Shown here in pieces: positions 8,041-17,304 of a stretch of DNA of 33,060 nt. The stretch comes from Victivallales bacterium (GTDB lineage: Bacteria; Verrucomicrobiota; Lentisphaeria; Victivallales; GWF2-38-69). The notes under the pieces are model-generated. The model saw only the letters and a program-made list of their open reading frames with translations, was not told the DNA's origin and ran no database searches. The position numbers and the translations under genes are program-made. Positions within the stretch are counted from its first letter, which is position 1. The number at the start of each line of letters is the position of its first letter. The stretch covers positions 1-33,060 of the forward strand of contig JAIPJT010000029.1 of assembly GCA_021733985.1 (NCBI GenBank), written 5' to 3'.

Positions 8041-8460
8041 CTATTCCCCTATTACAGTGACAATAATTTTTCTGTTTCTCGGTTTATTATCTGCCTCATA
8101 ATGAAAAATCTGCTGCCAGGTACCGTTTAAAATACGACTTTCCTCTACAGGAACAGTGATATCGGGGCCTGCAAGAGAAGCCTGCAAATGAGAATGGCCG
8201 TTACCGTCATGCCATGTTAACTCATGTCCATAGTTTCTATTCTGAGGTATAAGTCTGTTTAACAGTTCAGGAAAATCTTTTTCAAGGCCGGGTTCAAACT
8301 CAATTGTACCTATTATACCAGTTGAACCAACATTAAATATATGACATATACCAGTTTTTATATTTGAATTATCAAGAATCCTATTTACCTCCGGTGTGAT
8401 ATCAGTCATATCACATTTTCCGGAAGTTTTGATTCTTATTGTTTCCCTATAAACAGTCAT
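8041..8460 (-). CDS. YjbQ-family protein (UPF0047; secondary thiamine-phosphate synthase-like)
   Basis: A YjbQ/UPF0047 protein, 139 residues from the ATG at 8460, close to the usual 138. I chose this start over an ATG 21 bases upstream because GGAAAGGA precedes it at normal spacing and the mature family start (V-Y-R-E-T-I) follows at once. Family features: the HIFNVGSTG segment followed by IEFEPG, the HDGNGHSHL motif with the conserved histidines, GPDITVPVEESRILNGTWQQI, and the C-terminal R-x-R-K-I-I-V-T-V-I-G-E strand. The family is a trimeric beta-sandwich. Weak thiamine-phosphate synthase activity has been reported for some members, but the cellular role is unsettled. It is 44 bases downstream of aspS and probably co-transcribed with it. 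Confidence 0.92.
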   Translation of the reverse strand: MTVYRETIRIKTSGKCDMTDITPEVNRILDNSNIKTGICHIFNVGSTGIIGTIEFEPGLEKDFPELLNRLIPQNRNYGHELTWHDGNGHSHLQASLAGPDITVPVEESRILNGTWQQIFHYEADNKPRNRKIIVTVIGE

Positions 8461-8485
8461 CGGCTGTTCCTTTCCGGTCATGCAG

Positions 8486-8509
8486 AGTAGGAAGCGGTCG
8501 TTTCCTACT
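8486..8509 (-). promoter_or_regulatory. Hairpin across the aspS stop codon
   Basis: AGTAGGAA (8486-8493) and TTCCTACT (8502-8509) form a perfect 8-bp stem with an 8-base loop. It contains the aspS stop codon (8505-8507) and lies just before yjbQ. No T run follows in the direction of transcription, so it is not a standard terminator. It may stabilise the aspS message end or modulate yjbQ translation. Confidence 0.5.
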
Positions 8510-10295
8510 TACTTTTTTTGGGAATATCAAGCTTTATACTAAGTTCTTTCAGCTGTCTTTCACTAACTGAATTAGGTGCGCTCATCATTAAGTCCTGTGC
8601 CTGTTGATTAAACGGGAAAGCGATAACTTCACGAATATTAGGTTCATCTGCCAGTAGCATAACTATTCTGTCTACTCCGGGGGCTATACCGCCATGAGGT
8701 GGAGCACCATATTTGAATGCATTTATCATACCGCCGAATTTTTCATTAACAACCCTTTTATCATACCCCGCTATTTCAAAAGCTTTGTACATTATTTCAG
8801 GTTTATGATTTCTTATAGCTCCGCTGGAAAGTTCTACTCCGTTACAAACAATGTCATACTGATAAGCATAAACATCCAGAGGATTTTTTTCTAAAAGGTC
8901 TTTCATTCCTCCCTGAGGCATTGAAAAAGGATTATGACTGAAAATAACTTGACCGGCATCCTCATCCTTTTCAAACATAGGAAAATCTGTGATCCAGCAG
9001 AATTTATAGCAGTCTTTATTGATAATGTCCAAACGATTTGCAAGCTCTGTCCTTACTGCACCGGCAATATTATTTGCATTTTTTTCTTTGTCGGCAACAA
9101 AAAAGACAACATCACCATCTTTAACACCGGTTATACTTTTTACTGAACTGAGCTCTTTATCTGAAAGAAATTTAACAATAGGGCTTCTTTCTTTGCCGTT
9201 TTGAAAAATTATATAAGCCAGTCCCTTTGAACCTTCAGACTGTGCATATTTAACCATACTGTCAAAAAAGCTTCGCGGTTTATCAGCTATGTTCTCGACT
9301 TTCAGCGCACGAACTACACCGCCCTTTTTTACTGTCCCGGAAAAAGCGTTAAATTTACTGTTTTTAAAAACTTCAGAAACGTCCTGAATAATAAGAGGAT
9401 TTCTCAGGTCAGGCTTGTCTGTTCCATATTTCAGCATTGATTCTTCATAGGGAATCCTTATAAATGGAGCCTCAATAACCCCCTTTTTACTGTATTTATT
9501 AAAGACATGGACGAACAACTCCTCCATTGCCGAAAAGATATCCTCCTGTGTCACAAAACTCATTTCCACGTCTAACTGATAAAATTCCCCGGGCGAGCGG
9601 TCAGCTCTGGCATCTTCATCTCTAAAACAGGGAGCTATCTGAAAGTATTTGTCAAACCCTGCAACCATTAAAAGCTGCTTGAACTGCTGCGGCGCCTGTG
9701 GCAGGGCATAAAATTTCCCGGGATGAAGTCTGCTGGGTACCAGATAATCTCTTGCACCTTCAGGAGAACTGCTCGTTAAAATGGGAGTCTGGAATTCCGT
9801 AAATCCAATATCAATCATTTTTTTGCGGATTTCAGATATTATCGCTCCCCTTAAAAGAATATTATTTTTGAGTTTTTCCCTTCTCAGATCGAGAAACCTG
9901 TGTTTAAGCCTTATTGCTTCAGAGCATTTATCATCTTTTGCAATTTGAAATGGTATAATTTCAGCTTCTCCTAATATTTCCATTTCATCTGCAACTATTT
10001 CGATTTCACCTGTTGCAAGCTTTGGATTAACAGACTCCACAGAGCGCTCTACAACTTTACCGGCAAAGCAGATTACCGTTTCAAGGCGCCAGTGTTCAAG
10101 TGTTTTATAAAAATCACGCTTGGGATCTATAACTATCTGGACAAGACCTGTTTTATCTCTAAGATCTATAAAAATAATACCACCATGATCTCTAACACTG
10201 TGAACCCAGCCCGATACTTTTACTGTTTTATCAATATCATTTTTCGATATTTTACCGCAATAAATAGTTCTATATCTTTGGCTTTCTTTAAACAT
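8505..10295 (-). CDS. aspS: Aspartyl-tRNA synthetase (bacterial type)
   Basis: A class IIb synthetase that charges tRNA-Asp. The ATG at 10295 is preferred (596 residues; GAAAGGA before it) over one 24 bases upstream. Domains in order: an N-terminal OB-fold anticodon-binding domain ([19 protein letters not shown], about 29-47); the class II core with motif 2 [22 protein letters not shown]; a bacterial GAD insertion in the middle; and motif 3 [14 protein letters not shown] near the C-terminus. Position 37 is His in VRDHGG. In studied enzymes His here, with a Gly in a later loop, marks non-discriminating AspRS that also charges tRNA-Asn. The later loop here ([10 protein letters not shown]) lacks that Gly, so specificity is unclear. 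It reads divergently from tig and is followed by yjbQ. Confidence 0.97.
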   Translation of the reverse strand: MFKESQRYRTIYCGKISKNDIDKTVKVSGWVHSVRDHGGIIFIDLRDKTGLVQIVIDPKRDFYKTLEHWRLETVICFAGKVVERSVESVNPKLATGEIEIVADEMEILGEAEIIPFQIAKDDKCSEAIRLKHRFLDLRREKLKNNILLRGAIISEIRKKMIDIGFTEFQTPILTSSSPEGARDYLVPSRLHPGKFYALPQAPQQFKQLLMVAGFDKYFQIAPCFRDEDARADRSPGEFYQLDVEMSFVTQEDIFSAMEELFVHVFNKYSKKGVIEAPFIRIPYEESMLKYGTDKPDLRNPLIIQDVSEVFKNSKFNAFSGTVKKGGVVRALKVENIADKPRSFFDSMVKYAQSEGSKGLAYIIFQNGKERSPIVKFLSDKELSSVKSITGVKDGDVVFFVADKEKNANNIAGAVRTELANRLDIINKDCYKFCWITDFPMFEKDEDAGQVIFSHNPFSMPQGGMKDLLEKNPLDVYAYQYDIVCNGVELSSGAIRNHKPEIMYKAFEIAGYDKRVVNEKFGGMINAFKYGAPPHGGIAPGVDRIVMLLADEPNIREVIAFPFNQQAQDLMMSAPNSVSERQLKELSIKLDIPKKSK

Positions 10296-10481
10296 TTCAG
10301 TCCTTTCATAAAATAGCATAAGCTGTTCAAATAAATTTATAATTTAATATATTTACGACGCCAAACAAATTAAAACTGAAATTTTATTTGCATAAAAAAA
10401 TAATTCTAAATAAATATTTGAACATACGTAGAAATTAATATCTTTTATACTAAATTAAAAAACTTATTACTATAAGATATT

Positions 10482-10510
10482 TTGATCATTTTAACAGTAA
10501 ATTGTAAGAT
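10482..10510 (+). promoter_or_regulatory. Putative promoter of tig-clpP-clpX
   Basis: TTGATC (10482-10487) and TAAGAT (10505-10510) are separated by exactly 17 bases, 66 bases before the tig ATG. Both boxes are imperfect. The 280-base divergent gap between aspS and tig is very AT-rich, so chance matches are likely. Confidence 0.3.
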
Positions 10511-10575
10511 AAAATATAAACTTGCAGATTTTTAAGTATATATTTTTTCCGATAACGAAATGAAAGGTAAATAAT

Positions 10576-11949
10576 ATGGATTTAATTAGAAATATTGTAA
10601 AAGATTCTGTAAAGATTGAGAAAGAACAACTTGAACCCTGTCTGAAACAGGTTGATTTCACCGTTCCATCGGATAAAGTCGAAGCCGGTTACAATAAGAT
10701 AGCAAAAGCTTTCGCGAAAGAAGCTAAATTACAGGGATTCAGGCCGGGAAAAGCTCCTGTTTCAATGGTTAAACAGATTTACAAAAAAAATATTGAAGAA
10801 GAAATGGTTAAAGAACTCTGCTCTATTGCTTTTCAGCCTATAACCGAAGAATTTGATATGCTTTCGTATAATTTCGCTGATAATAAAGAGCCTGAAGTAA
10901 ATCTCGGTTCAGATTTTAAGTTTTCATTAAAAATCAATGTTGCTCCTGAAATACAGCTTCCAGAATATAAAGGTGTCAAAGTTGAGCTTGAAAAGAGTGA
11001 TCTGAAAGAAGAAGATATAACAAAAAGAATAGATTATTTTCGTGAAATTTACGGTAAATTTGAAAAAATAGACGGAGTGGCGGAAGAAGGAGATATGCTT
11101 AAAGTATCTTATTCTTCAAGTGCTGTTTTACCTGAAGATGTAAAGGAGAACATTAAAAATCTTGTTAATTCAGAAGAAAATTATATCTGGCTGAACAAAA
11201 ATCAGGATATGATTCCCGGAATAAATAATGCTTTAATCGGTAAAAAAGCAGGTGATGAAGTCAACCATACAGCTGATTTTGCTGAAGATTTTGAAGAACA
11301 AGCTCTGGCAGGACAAACAGTAGACTACAAAATAAAAATAGAAGAAGTACAGAGAAAAGTTCCCCTGAACTCTGATGAAGAGTTATGCTCTAAATTAATG
11401 GTTAAAAACTTAGATGAACTCAAAGATAGAATCAGAACAATGGCTGAAAGTGAGCTTGAACAGGCTAATTCTAATATTAAGAAAACAAAAGTTGTAGACA
11501 AAATAACCGAAAACCTCGATTTCCCAGTACCCCCAGGTATTCTTCAGGAAGCTATATCCAATGAGTTTTCCAATATGGTAAATGAAATGATGAAAGCTAA
11601 AAAAAGTGAAGAGGAAAAAGCTAAGGTTTCAGAAGAGATAAAGCAAAAAAGAGAAGAGCTTATGGAGGAAGCAAAAGAAAAGGCAGAAAAAAGAGTAAAA
11701 AAGTTCCTCCTTTTAAGAAAAATTGGCAAAGAAGAAAATATTGAGGCTAATGAACAGGAACTGGATAAATATATTCAGCAAATGAGCTATTATTATGGCC
11801 AAAAACCGGAAGAACTTAAGAAAAGACTGGTTGACACAGGTAATATATCTCAAGTATATGATGAAGTTCTGGTAAATAAAGTTACCGATTTTTTAGCCGA
11901 TAATGCAGAGGTAACATATATGGAGACGAAAGAAGAATCAGACAAATAA
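10576..11949 (+). CDS. tig: Trigger factor, ribosome-bound chaperone
   Basis: A 457-residue trigger factor that binds the ribosome exit tunnel and shields nascent chains. The N-terminal ribosome-binding domain carries the signature GFRPGKAP at residues 54-61. The middle region (about 150-245) has FKBP-like peptidyl-prolyl isomerase character, with [18 protein letters not shown] typical of that fold. The C-terminal helical chaperone arms are rich in Lys and Glu (about 260-440). The N-terminal tail before the domain ([13 protein letters not shown]) is slightly longer than in E. coli. GAAAGG lies before the ATG. It is the first gene of a tig-clpP-clpX run, with clpP 14 bases after its stop, an arrangement seen in many bacteria that ties folding to degradation. 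Confidence 0.96.
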   Translation: MDLIRNIVKDSVKIEKEQLEPCLKQVDFTVPSDKVEAGYNKIAKAFAKEAKLQGFRPGKAPVSMVKQIYKKNIEEEMVKELCSIAFQPITEEFDMLSYNFADNKEPEVNLGSDFKFSLKINVAPEIQLPEYKGVKVELEKSDLKEEDITKRIDYFREIYGKFEKIDGVAEEGDMLKVSYSSSAVLPEDVKENIKNLVNSEENYIWLNKNQDMIPGINNALIGKKAGDEVNHTADFAEDFEEQALAGQTVDYKIKIEEVQRKVPLNSDEELCSKLMVKNLDELKDRIRTMAESELEQANSNIKKTKVVDKITENLDFPVPPGILQEAISNEFSNMVNEMMKAKKSEEEKAKVSEEIKQKREELMEEAKEKAEKRVKKFLLLRKIGKEENIEANEQELDKYIQQMSYYYGQKPEELKKRLVDTGNISQVYDEVLVNKVTDFLADNAEVTYMETKEESDK

Positions 11950-11963
11950 CCAAGGAGATAATT

Positions 11964-12557
11964 ATGTCAGTTTTAGTCCCTATGGTAGTAGAGCAAACAG
12001 GTAGCGGAGAACGTGGTTATGATATTTATTCGAGGCTTTTAAAAGATCGAATAATAATGCTTGGAACACCGATTGATGACCAGCTATCTAACCTCATAGT
12101 TGCACAGCTCTTATATCTTCAATCCGAAGATCCCAAAAAGGATATTAATATGTATATTAACAGCCCCGGAGGTTCAGTAACTGCAGGGCTTGCTATTTAT
12201 GACACAATGCAAATTTTAACTTGCGATATAAATACTTACTGCGTAGGCCAGACGGCAAGTATGGGCGCTGTCCTGCTCGCGGCAGGGACTCATGGAAAAA
12301 GATTTGCCCTTCCTAACTCGCGAATCATGATTCATCAGCCCTGGGGAGGAGCTCAGGGAACTGCATCGGATATAAGTATTCACGCAAAGGAAATCTTAAA
12401 AATACGCAAAACCCTCAATGAGATACTTGCACATCACACAGGCAAAAAAGTAACTCAGCTGGAAAAAGATACAGAAAGAGATTTCTTTATGACCGCTAAA
12501 GAAGGAAAAGAATATGGATTGGTTGATTCCGTACTGTCTTTTTCAAAAGGTATATAA
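11964..12557 (+). CDS. clpP: ATP-dependent Clp protease proteolytic subunit
   Basis: A 197-residue ClpP, the serine peptidase that forms a double heptameric barrel and degrades proteins fed by ClpX. The catalytic triad reads S99 ([14 protein letters not shown]), H124 (IMIHQPWGG) and D173 (TERDFFMTA), each in its usual context. [18 protein letters not shown] forms the oxyanion/handle region. The N-terminus ([26 protein letters not shown]) matches the mature ClpP start with almost no propeptide. A good ribosome-binding site (AAGGAGA) precedes the ATG. It lies between tig and clpX on one transcript. Confidence 0.98.
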   Translation: MSVLVPMVVEQTGSGERGYDIYSRLLKDRIIMLGTPIDDQLSNLIVAQLLYLQSEDPKKDINMYINSPGGSVTAGLAIYDTMQILTCDINTYCVGQTASMGAVLLAAGTHGKRFALPNSRIMIHQPWGGAQGTASDISIHAKEILKIRKTLNEILAHHTGKKVTQLEKDTERDFFMTAKEGKEYGLVDSVLSFSKGI

Positions 12558-12583
12558 AATTTGTTATTTCATAAGAGGAATTA

Positions 12584-13891
12584 ATGGATAATAAAAATAA
12601 TAATAAAGATAATAATAATGCTTCAAATATGCCGAAATGTTCTTTCTGCGGGAACACACCGGATAAAGTCGGTCAGCTTATTACAAGCCCGACTCAGGCA
12701 CACATCTGCCGTACCTGCGCAGAAGTATGTCTTGAAATGTATGGAAAAACAGAAGAGGCTAATAATAAAGATGAAGTAAATATCCCTGAATTAGAAGTCC
12801 CCAAACCGGTACAAATTAAAAATTTTCTTGACACTTATGTCATAGGACAGGAACACGCAAAGAAAACTTTATCTGTTGCTGTACATAACCACTATAAAAG
12901 GCTTCAGATTAACAGAGAAAGGCAGCTCAAAAATTCAAAAAGCATATCAGGGGATATTGAAATAGATAAAAGCAATGTTTTATTAATTGGCCCTACGGGT
13001 TCAGGAAAGACACTGCTGGCTAAAACACTTGCCAGGCTTCTTGATGTACCTTTTACAATTTGCGAAGCCACGCCCTTGACAGAAGCCGGTTACGTTGGTG
13101 AAGATGTTGAGAATATAATTCTCAACCTTGTACAGGCTGCTGATTACGATATCGAAAAGGCCCAGATAGGCATTATCTATATTGATGAAATTGACAAAAT
13201 TTCACGCAGGAACGAAAATGTTTCGATAACCAGGGATGTATCGGGTGAAGGCGTCCAGCAGACACTGCTTAAAATTCTTGAGGGAACAACAGCCAATGTA
13301 CCGCCTAAAGGTGGAAGAAAACACCCTCAGCAGGAATACTTAAAAGTCGATACAAGTAATATACTTTTTATCTGCGGAGGTGCATTTGTAGGTTTGGACA
13401 AAGTCATTAAAAGACGTGTTGGAAATCAGGTACTCGGGTTTACTCTCGATGAAGAGAAAATGAAACAGCATGAAATAGTCGAAAGTGACGATGTTTTGAC
13501 ACTGGTCGAAACAGAAGATTTACTGAAATTCGGTCTAATCCCTGAATTTATAGGACGACTTCCTGTTATCTCGTCTCTCAACCAGCTTGAAAAAAAAGAC
13601 CTTGTGAGAATACTTAATGAACCCAAAAATGCGTTGATAAAGCAATTTATAAAGCTATTAAGCCTTGACAATGTAAAGCTTGAATTCAGAAGCTCAGCTT
13701 TGGATGCTCTTTCAGAGAAAGCTATTTCAAAAGGAACAGGCGCACGGGGGCTCAGGTCGATTCTTGAAGAACTTATGCTTGATATTATGTTCAATGTCCC
13801 TTCAAGAAAAGATGTGGAAAAATGTATAATTACTAAAAAGACTGTAGAATCCGGAAAGCCTTCCCTTGTATTAAAAAAAGACAAAAAATAA
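12584..13891 (+). CDS. clpX: ClpX, ATP-dependent protease ATPase subunit
   Basis: A 435-residue AAA+ unfoldase that recognises substrates and threads them into ClpP. A C4 zinc-binding domain at the N-terminus has C19, C22, C42 and C45. Walker A is GPTGSGKT (136-143), the pore loop is GYVG (169-172) and Walker B ends IDEID (200-204). The ClpP-docking loop has VLGF where most proteins have IGF. A sensor-2 region follows ([18 protein letters not shown]). The Asn-rich start ([11 protein letters not shown]) is a low-complexity tail ahead of the zinc finger. An AGAGGAA ribosome-binding site supports the ATG. The gene is last in the tig-clpP-clpX run and is followed by the structured repeat copy B. 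Confidence 0.98.
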   Translation: MDNKNNNKDNNNASNMPKCSFCGNTPDKVGQLITSPTQAHICRTCAEVCLEMYGKTEEANNKDEVNIPELEVPKPVQIKNFLDTYVIGQEHAKKTLSVAVHNHYKRLQINRERQLKNSKSISGDIEIDKSNVLLIGPTGSGKTLLAKTLARLLDVPFTICEATPLTEAGYVGEDVENIILNLVQAADYDIEKAQIGIIYIDEIDKISRRNENVSITRDVSGEGVQQTLLKILEGTTANVPPKGGRKHPQQEYLKVDTSNILFICGGAFVGLDKVIKRRVGNQVLGFTLDEEKMKQHEIVESDDVLTLVETEDLLKFGLIPEFIGRLPVISSLNQLEKKDLVRILNEPKNALIKQFIKLLSLDNVKLEFRSSALDALSEKAISKGTGARGLRSILEELMLDIMFNVPSRKDVEKCIITKKTVESGKPSLVLKKDKK

Positions 13892-13907
13892 CATAAAGCC
13901 GGGCTAA

Positions 13908-14088
13908 ATATACACAAGTGTATGCGTTTTTTTTCAATCCATCGGCGTACTTCCGCAATAGCGAAAACGAAGACGGAATGCTTTTTTGTCCTTCGTACGT
14001 AAATGAACTTGGACATACACTTTATTTTTCGACCTTATCATTCGATACAGGTCATACCGTATGGTGAGATGTATAAATAAACCAAATC
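13908..14088 (+). repeat. Dispersed structured intergenic repeat, copy B
   Basis: Second copy of the element at 7811-7980, in the same orientation, about 10 bases longer because of small insertions. AAGTGTATG (13916-13924) pairs perfectly with CATACACTT (14014-14022), closing a stem over about 90 bases. GACCT and AGGTC at about 14031-14053 form a second small hairpin, kept in both copies. It lies between the convergent clpX and LCAT-like genes, where it could also act in transcription termination. Nothing else is seen in 14089-14184. Confidence 0.85.
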
Positions 14089-14184
14089 GTTTTGGGCATA
14101 ATAACAGAAGAAAAAATTACTGTGTTCAGCCCGGACAGTTCTTTTCTATTAGTTTTTAAAGAAAGTTTTCCTGCTCTCGGTGAT

Positions 14185-15669
14185 TTACTGTTTTCCTTTG
14201 TTGTTTAAAACTCTAGATAGCAGCTTTTTTTGTTTCGGGCTTTCCTGCATTGGAAGTAATAATAAGATATTATCAACAAATACTTTTGAATTGAGAATTC
14301 CCATATGCGCCGCTCTTATTGCCAGCATATTACGCCATTGTATAGAGGTCCGGAGGAAAAAACTTTTGTTGTTTATATCAAGAATACTTTTATCCCATAA
14401 CGCACTGGTAGCTGTTATTTTACCGTCACCTGTTGTATAATCGATTTTTTCAATTTTACCGGTTTCCCTATTTACATACGCCCTCCTGGAAGTCCTGAAA
14501 CCAATTCCAAACACAAGATACATCTGCAGATCGGCAGGTGGAACGGCTTCTACAGCCATTGCGGCAATAAACTGTTTGGCTCTTAAAAGACATTTTTTCA
14601 GATGATCTTTGGCTATTTTCATTCTCATTTCTTTTGTTTTAACTTCCGGTAGAAGCTTCTTTAACGTCTCATCGGCTTCCGGGCTTACAAGGCCCCATTT
14701 CTTTTTAATCCATATTTCAGGGTTAAATATATCCACTGGTTCTTCCGGATTATCAGAATAAACTACAGACTTTCTCTCAGGAGCAGGCAGCATCTGATAA
14801 TAAGTAGGAAATGTACCCAACAAAGCAGGCTTGAAAGGTTTAAGTTCTCCTCCCTGAAGCAATTCTATGAATGTATCAAGATAACCTGCATTCGGCGTTC
14901 CGCATGCAATCAGCCTGTCAATATATTTGTTTCCTGACCAGTTTAAATCAGGCATTGAGCCATCTTCCGGTAAGTCCTGTGTTCCGTACTGTAGATAATA
15001 TCTCGCGAGAAGCCCCCCCATTGAATGAGCAATAACATCGAACTGAACATTAAAATCCTTTATTCCGTAAAGTTTTTCATATTTTTTCTGTATATATTTT
15101 CTTTTTATTTCAATAAATTTTTCAAGTCTTTCAGTATTGGACGGAATATCTTCTCTCCAGTCATAAGCAAATTCGAAAAGAGAATAAAAATGTTTACCTT
15201 TATTAAAAGGCATTCCCTCAGGCTGATAACCGGTCTGTCTAAGAACTTTTATCAGAACTTCATAAGCAGGAAAGGTTAAAGGAATTCCAAGAACAGTAAT
15301 ATTAACCTTTCTCATCATATGACTTGCTTCAACGGTATCTTTTATTTTATTTATCGGTTTACCGTGTTTCATCGGAAAAGCCAGTGCACGCGTTTTTTCT
15401 TCCGGAAAATAGAATATGTTACTTGCGTCGAAATAACCCCATATTTTTTCCTTACTTTTCATGTTCAATAGTTGTGCACCTTGGAAACCGTGTATAACTA
15501 TCACCGGATTCCTGCTAATCCCTTCATAATGCATAGATTCCTTTGTTACTTTTCCGAAATAAGCTTTATCGGTTTTTGCCGTGGAAACATAAGAACCCGT
15601 AGGTGAAGTACAAGCTGATACTGTAATAAAGAAAATTACCGGTAAGAAATATTTGATATAACTTTTCAT
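14185..15669 (-). CDS. LCAT-like alpha/beta-hydrolase lipoprotein
   Basis: A 494-residue exported lipoprotein: a hydrophobic signal peptide ends in a lipobox with C20 (VSAC). The chain has the layout of the lecithin:cholesterol acyltransferase/phospholipid acyltransferase-like hydrolases: an oxyanion-hole segment PVIVIHGFQGAQLL (about 55-68), a nucleophile elbow AHSMGG with S216, and a downstream HMGIL near the C-terminus that can supply the catalytic His. An acidic residue is available in between (TTGDGKITATSAL), a context typical of the LCAT Asp loop. It probably acts on lipids or lipid-linked esters at the cell envelope; hydrolysis versus acyl transfer cannot be decided. It is downstream of a GT-C membrane protein on the same strand, separated by 125 bases, so linked envelope work is possible but unproven. 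Confidence 0.82.
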   Translation of the reverse strand: MKSYIKYFLPVIFFITVSACTSPTGSYVSTAKTDKAYFGKVTKESMHYEGISRNPVIVIHGFQGAQLLNMKSKEKIWGYFDASNIFYFPEEKTRALAFPMKHGKPINKIKDTVEASHMMRKVNITVLGIPLTFPAYEVLIKVLRQTGYQPEGMPFNKGKHFYSLFEFAYDWREDIPSNTERLEKFIEIKRKYIQKKYEKLYGIKDFNVQFDVIAHSMGGLLARYYLQYGTQDLPEDGSMPDLNWSGNKYIDRLIACGTPNAGYLDTFIELLQGGELKPFKPALLGTFPTYYQMLPAPERKSVVYSDNPEEPVDIFNPEIWIKKKWGLVSPEADETLKKLLPEVKTKEMRMKIAKDHLKKCLLRAKQFIAAMAVEAVPPADLQMYLVFGIGFRTSRRAYVNRETGKIEKIDYTTGDGKITATSALWDKSILDINNKSFFLRTSIQWRNMLAIRAAHMGILNSKVFVDNILLLLPMQESPKQKKLLSRVLNNKGKQ

Positions 15670-15794
15670 TTAATAAGAACTTTCTATTGTATTTTCCATT
15701 TAATTAATAGTTTTATTTTGCATTTCATATATAGAAGCTAATTCAATATAACAAATACAGATTTGCAGAACTATTATGTTCCATCAAAATATTG

Positions 15795-17198
15795 CTATAC
15801 CTCAGATTTCTTTCTATTTTTAAAATATTCAAACAACAGTATTTTAAATTCACTAATTGCAGCACCAATAAACAAGAAAGCGAAAGGCAGGAACGGATAG
15901 GTAAACCTTAAATCGACTCCCCGGTTTGCAGGATTATTCACCCAAATACCGGTAGTGTCCAGTGGAAGTATAAATGCAAAGGGCAATAATACTAAAATTG
16001 AAAACAGCACTGTCATTGCTTTTTCGCTTTTCTTATTTTTATTGAGAAAACTTAAAATTACTCCGATAGGAACTAATAAACACAGCCAGGGAAAATATAC
16101 TGTAGTTGATATATTTTTTATAAATTTATTTTTAAATATATAATGCTGTAATCGTGGTAGATATTTGTAGAAAGCCTGAAAATACCCTAACGTATAACGT
16201 TTAATAATCTCAGGAAAAGTATGCAACTTGAAAACATAATCATAAAAGGTAATGTTTTCACCGCAGTAAAGATTTCTTTGTATTTCTGTTTTTGTCGGGA
16301 AGCCCGGTTTACCTGCAAATTCATGATTTCGCCAATATTTTGCATGTTTGTGCATAAAAGGTGCAGCGGTACCTGCAGCACGGTAATTATATAGGAAATA
16401 AGGTAATGAGAGAAAAAAACACCCGATAAATATCCCAGAACTTACAATAAGCAGTTTAAGATTCCAGTTTTTAAAAAACATTGCTATAAAATTAACAATT
16501 AATACTGTAGCAACCAGTACAGGAAAATAGCTTATTCTTGTAAGTATCAAAGCTGTGCCGGAAATTATTGAAATAACTGCAGCAGTGATAATATATTTTA
16601 TTTTGGATGAATACTTCTGTATAAAAATAAAACAGATAAGAACAATCAGGGAAAGGAAAATAGTGAGATCCCCTCTGAAGTAATCATATGAAAAAGTTAT
16701 ACTGAAAGTATTTACGGTCCACAAAAAAGAGGCAATAAGAGCTGCGGTTCTACCGAAAACCAATAATGCAAGTATAAATAATGCTGTTATTGCCATCAGA
16801 TTGTAAAAGATAGAAAAATATCGCAGAATAATATGATTATACAATATCTTTCTTTTAGCGACCATAAATTCCTTTTCTAATAAAGCCTCCTTTTCCTTTT
16901 TTAGTTCTTTCAAGGTCCCGGCATTTATATATCCAAAATTTTTAATTGCAAAGCGTGTTATTAAAAGGAAAAAAGGAGGCCTTTCTGTTGTAAAACATGG
17001 ATATTCGTTTTCGATAGCATTTTTGTAGTATCCCAACGCATCGGAAATAAGGAATTTTGTAACATATTCGGGCTGATTGTGTAACTTACAAGCAACAGCT
17101 TTATATAAAAAATCCTGTCGTAAAAAGAATGCATAAACAATAATCAAAATAAAAAAGAATACCGTCAGATAGTTTTTGTTTCCGGAGCTTAGCTTCAT
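15795..17198 (-). CDS. Polytopic membrane protein, GT-C/GT39-like glycosyltransferase
   Basis: A 467-residue integral membrane protein with about ten hydrophobic segments, the first at residues 9-26. The first periplasmic loop has an Asp in SDALGYYKNA (D53, Y57) and TERPPFFLL (71-79). This D..Y..., then RPP pattern in loop 1 is typical of GT-C enzymes of the PMT/ArnT/GT39 group, in which the loop-1 Asp is catalytic and sugars come from polyprenyl-phosphate carriers. The C-terminal end is a short basic tail (FKNRKKSEV). Overall similarity to a named member is not evident, so the donor and acceptor are unknown. It begins 106 bases after the jetD stop, on the same strand. Its function looks unrelated to the Wadjet system, and it may mark the edge of the defence cluster. 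Confidence 0.7.
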   Translation of the reverse strand: MKLSSGNKNYLTVFFFILIIVYAFFLRQDFLYKAVACKLHNQPEYVTKFLISDALGYYKNAIENEYPCFTTERPPFFLLITRFAIKNFGYINAGTLKELKKEKEALLEKEFMVAKRKILYNHIILRYFSIFYNLMAITALFILALLVFGRTAALIASFLWTVNTFSITFSYDYFRGDLTIFLSLIVLICFIFIQKYSSKIKYIITAAVISIISGTALILTRISYFPVLVATVLIVNFIAMFFKNWNLKLLIVSSGIFIGCFFLSLPYFLYNYRAAGTAAPFMHKHAKYWRNHEFAGKPGFPTKTEIQRNLYCGENITFYDYVFKLHTFPEIIKRYTLGYFQAFYKYLPRLQHYIFKNKFIKNISTTVYFPWLCLLVPIGVILSFLNKNKKSEKAMTVLFSILVLLPFAFILPLDTTGIWVNNPANRGVDLRFTYPFLPFAFLFIGAAISEFKILLFEYFKNRKKSEV

Positions 17199-17304
17199 TC
17201 TTTTTCCGCTCTGTAAATGTTTTGCATTATCACCAACTGCATGGCAGATGGATATTTCAATTTGCTTTGTTTATGTGCATCGGCTTTTGTATAGTTGCTG
17301 TTAG

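Noticed and set aside
13426-14016. 196-residue open frame on the minus strand
   Set aside because: It lies antisense to the 3' end of clpX and runs into repeat copy B. It is Ser/Phe-rich with no domain, typical of a shadow frame.
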